Below, in pieces: positions 63,471-64,000 of a stretch of 64,000 nucleotides of DNA. The stretch is from Bacteroidota bacterium (GTDB lineage: Bacteria; Bacteroidota; Ignavibacteria; UBA10030; UBA8401). The first letter of the stretch is position 1. Each line of letters begins with the position of its first letter. The notes beneath the pieces were generated by a model. That model was not told where the DNA came from and made no database searches. It saw nothing but the letters and a program-made list of their open reading frames with translations. The position numbers and the translations under genes were made by a program. Where the stretch lies: the NCBI GenBank assembly GCA_035506275.1, contig DATJPT010000006.1, forward strand, positions 348,635 through 412,634, read 5' to 3'.

Positions 63471-63490
63471 TGATTTTTCCAAGAGGAAAA
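63471..63490. other. Perfect hairpin upstream of the polysaccharide locus
   Basis: ATTTTTCC and GGAAAAAT form an 8-bp stem around AAGA, between the rRNA terminator and the locus promoter. It could be a second, weak terminator or an attenuator-like structure. Confidence 0.3.
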
Positions 63491-63589
63491 ATAGGGCCTT
63501 CGAGGCGGTATGTTGCAGCTCACGTGTACCGTAGGTGCCCTCTTGGTTACGAAATCAAAAGCCGGCGGCAAAGATGAGAGTCGCATGCA

Positions 63590-63628
63590 AAAAACAAAAA
63601 TGCCCCGTGCTTTTGACACGGGGCATTG
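63590..63628 (-). terminator. rRNA operon terminator
   Basis: On the minus strand AATGCCCCGTG pairs with CACGGGGCATT around a short loop (TCAAAAG), and a T-rich tract (TTTGTTTTTTG) follows. It stands about 12 bases past the 5S gene and separates the rRNA operon from the polysaccharide locus downstream. Confidence 0.8.
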
Positions 63629-63638
63629 AAAAATAAAT

Positions 63639-63752
<114 letters not shown>

Positions 63753-63883
63753 AATTTAAAATTTGCAATCGAGAAGAATCCGCTCTGACGAGCGGAACGA
63801 AACCGAAGCATGTTTGATGATATTTCTCAGCGCACTTTCCAATTAAGTTTATTGATGCACACATTGTGTGGACAATAAAAAAT

Positions 63884-64000
63884 ATTGGCAAGCCGCACGA
63901 CTTATTAGTACTACTCGACTCATGCCTTACGGCATTTATATCTGTAGCCTATCAACCAAGTCATCTCCTTGGAGTCTTTAGGGGCTTACGCCCGGGAAGC
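63884..64000 (-). rRNA. rrl: 23S ribosomal RNA, 3' end only
   Basis: The minus strand ends with the conserved 23S terminal helix region (AGTACTAATAAGTCGTGCGGCTT and the CCTATCAAC complement), which matches the end of bacterial 23S. Only the last ~117 nt are inside the window; the 3' boundary is estimated by comparison with E. coli from memory. Confidence 0.88.

Noticed and set aside
63451..63590. A JUMPstart/ops element (GGCGGTAG) for RfaH before the capsule locus
   Set aside because: The nearest match, GGCGGTATG near 63508, is on the wrong strand for the locus.

Overview
The window looks like chromosome from a Gram-negative member of the FCB group, probably Ignavibacteria or a close relative in Bacteroidota/Chlorobiota. 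Two large secreted proteins (885-2600 and 39863-46576) end in type A sorting domains of the type IX secretion system, of the 'NYPNPFNP' kind typical of that lineage. A complete Kdo/Lpt set points to lipopolysaccharide. Nearly all genes are on the minus strand; only the M16 protease pair (26.9-30.3 kb) is on plus.

Region 1 (0-26 kb) is housekeeping, read right to left. It holds a truncated aminotransferase, a secreted S1/P1-type nuclease, tyrA and aroF, a compact LPS operon (kdsA, an unknown gene, kdsD, lptC, an lptA-like gene, lptB), a membrane protein fusing polyprenol-kinase and DUF92 halves, holA, a secreted cyclophilin, an outer-membrane barrel, a bi-domain oxidoreductase, a YbhN-type membrane protein, lolA-ftsK, comB, fsa-gcvT, RNase G, the SRP RNA and tRNA-Ala(CGC).

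Region 2 (26-30.3 kb) has a GNAT gene and two M16 protease subunits, one with an active site and one without.

Region 3 (30.3-63.5 kb) is one long surface-polysaccharide locus on the minus strand. It begins beside an rRNA operon (5S and the 3' end of 23S at 63.6-64 kb) with a Wza-like SLBB exporter and Wzz. Then come a Wzx flippase, a Wzy-like protein, a GT9, an asparagine-synthase-like amidotransferase, heparinase II/III, a GT4, a GH39-like hydrolase, a Wzi-like barrel, a giant repeat protein and the initiating phosphoglycosyltransferase. It ends with nucleotide-sugar genes: ugd, uxs, rmd, gmd, fcl and a wbpA-like dehydrogenase. The set predicts a Wzx/Wzy polymer containing uronic acid (possibly amidated), xylose and 6-deoxyhexose.

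The most unusual signal lies between genes. Several gaps carry imperfect tandem arrays with a strict 7-bp period, arranged as inverted pairs. Two such pairs (5009-5466 and 36290-36769) each enclose exactly one S23/Avd-like four-helix-bundle gene. Shorter pairs without a gene flank tRNA-Ala. Arrays often stop within a few bases of a neighbouring stop codon or RNA end. I propose these as one family of small mobile or hairpin elements with gene-bearing and gene-less versions. This is inference from layout, not proven.
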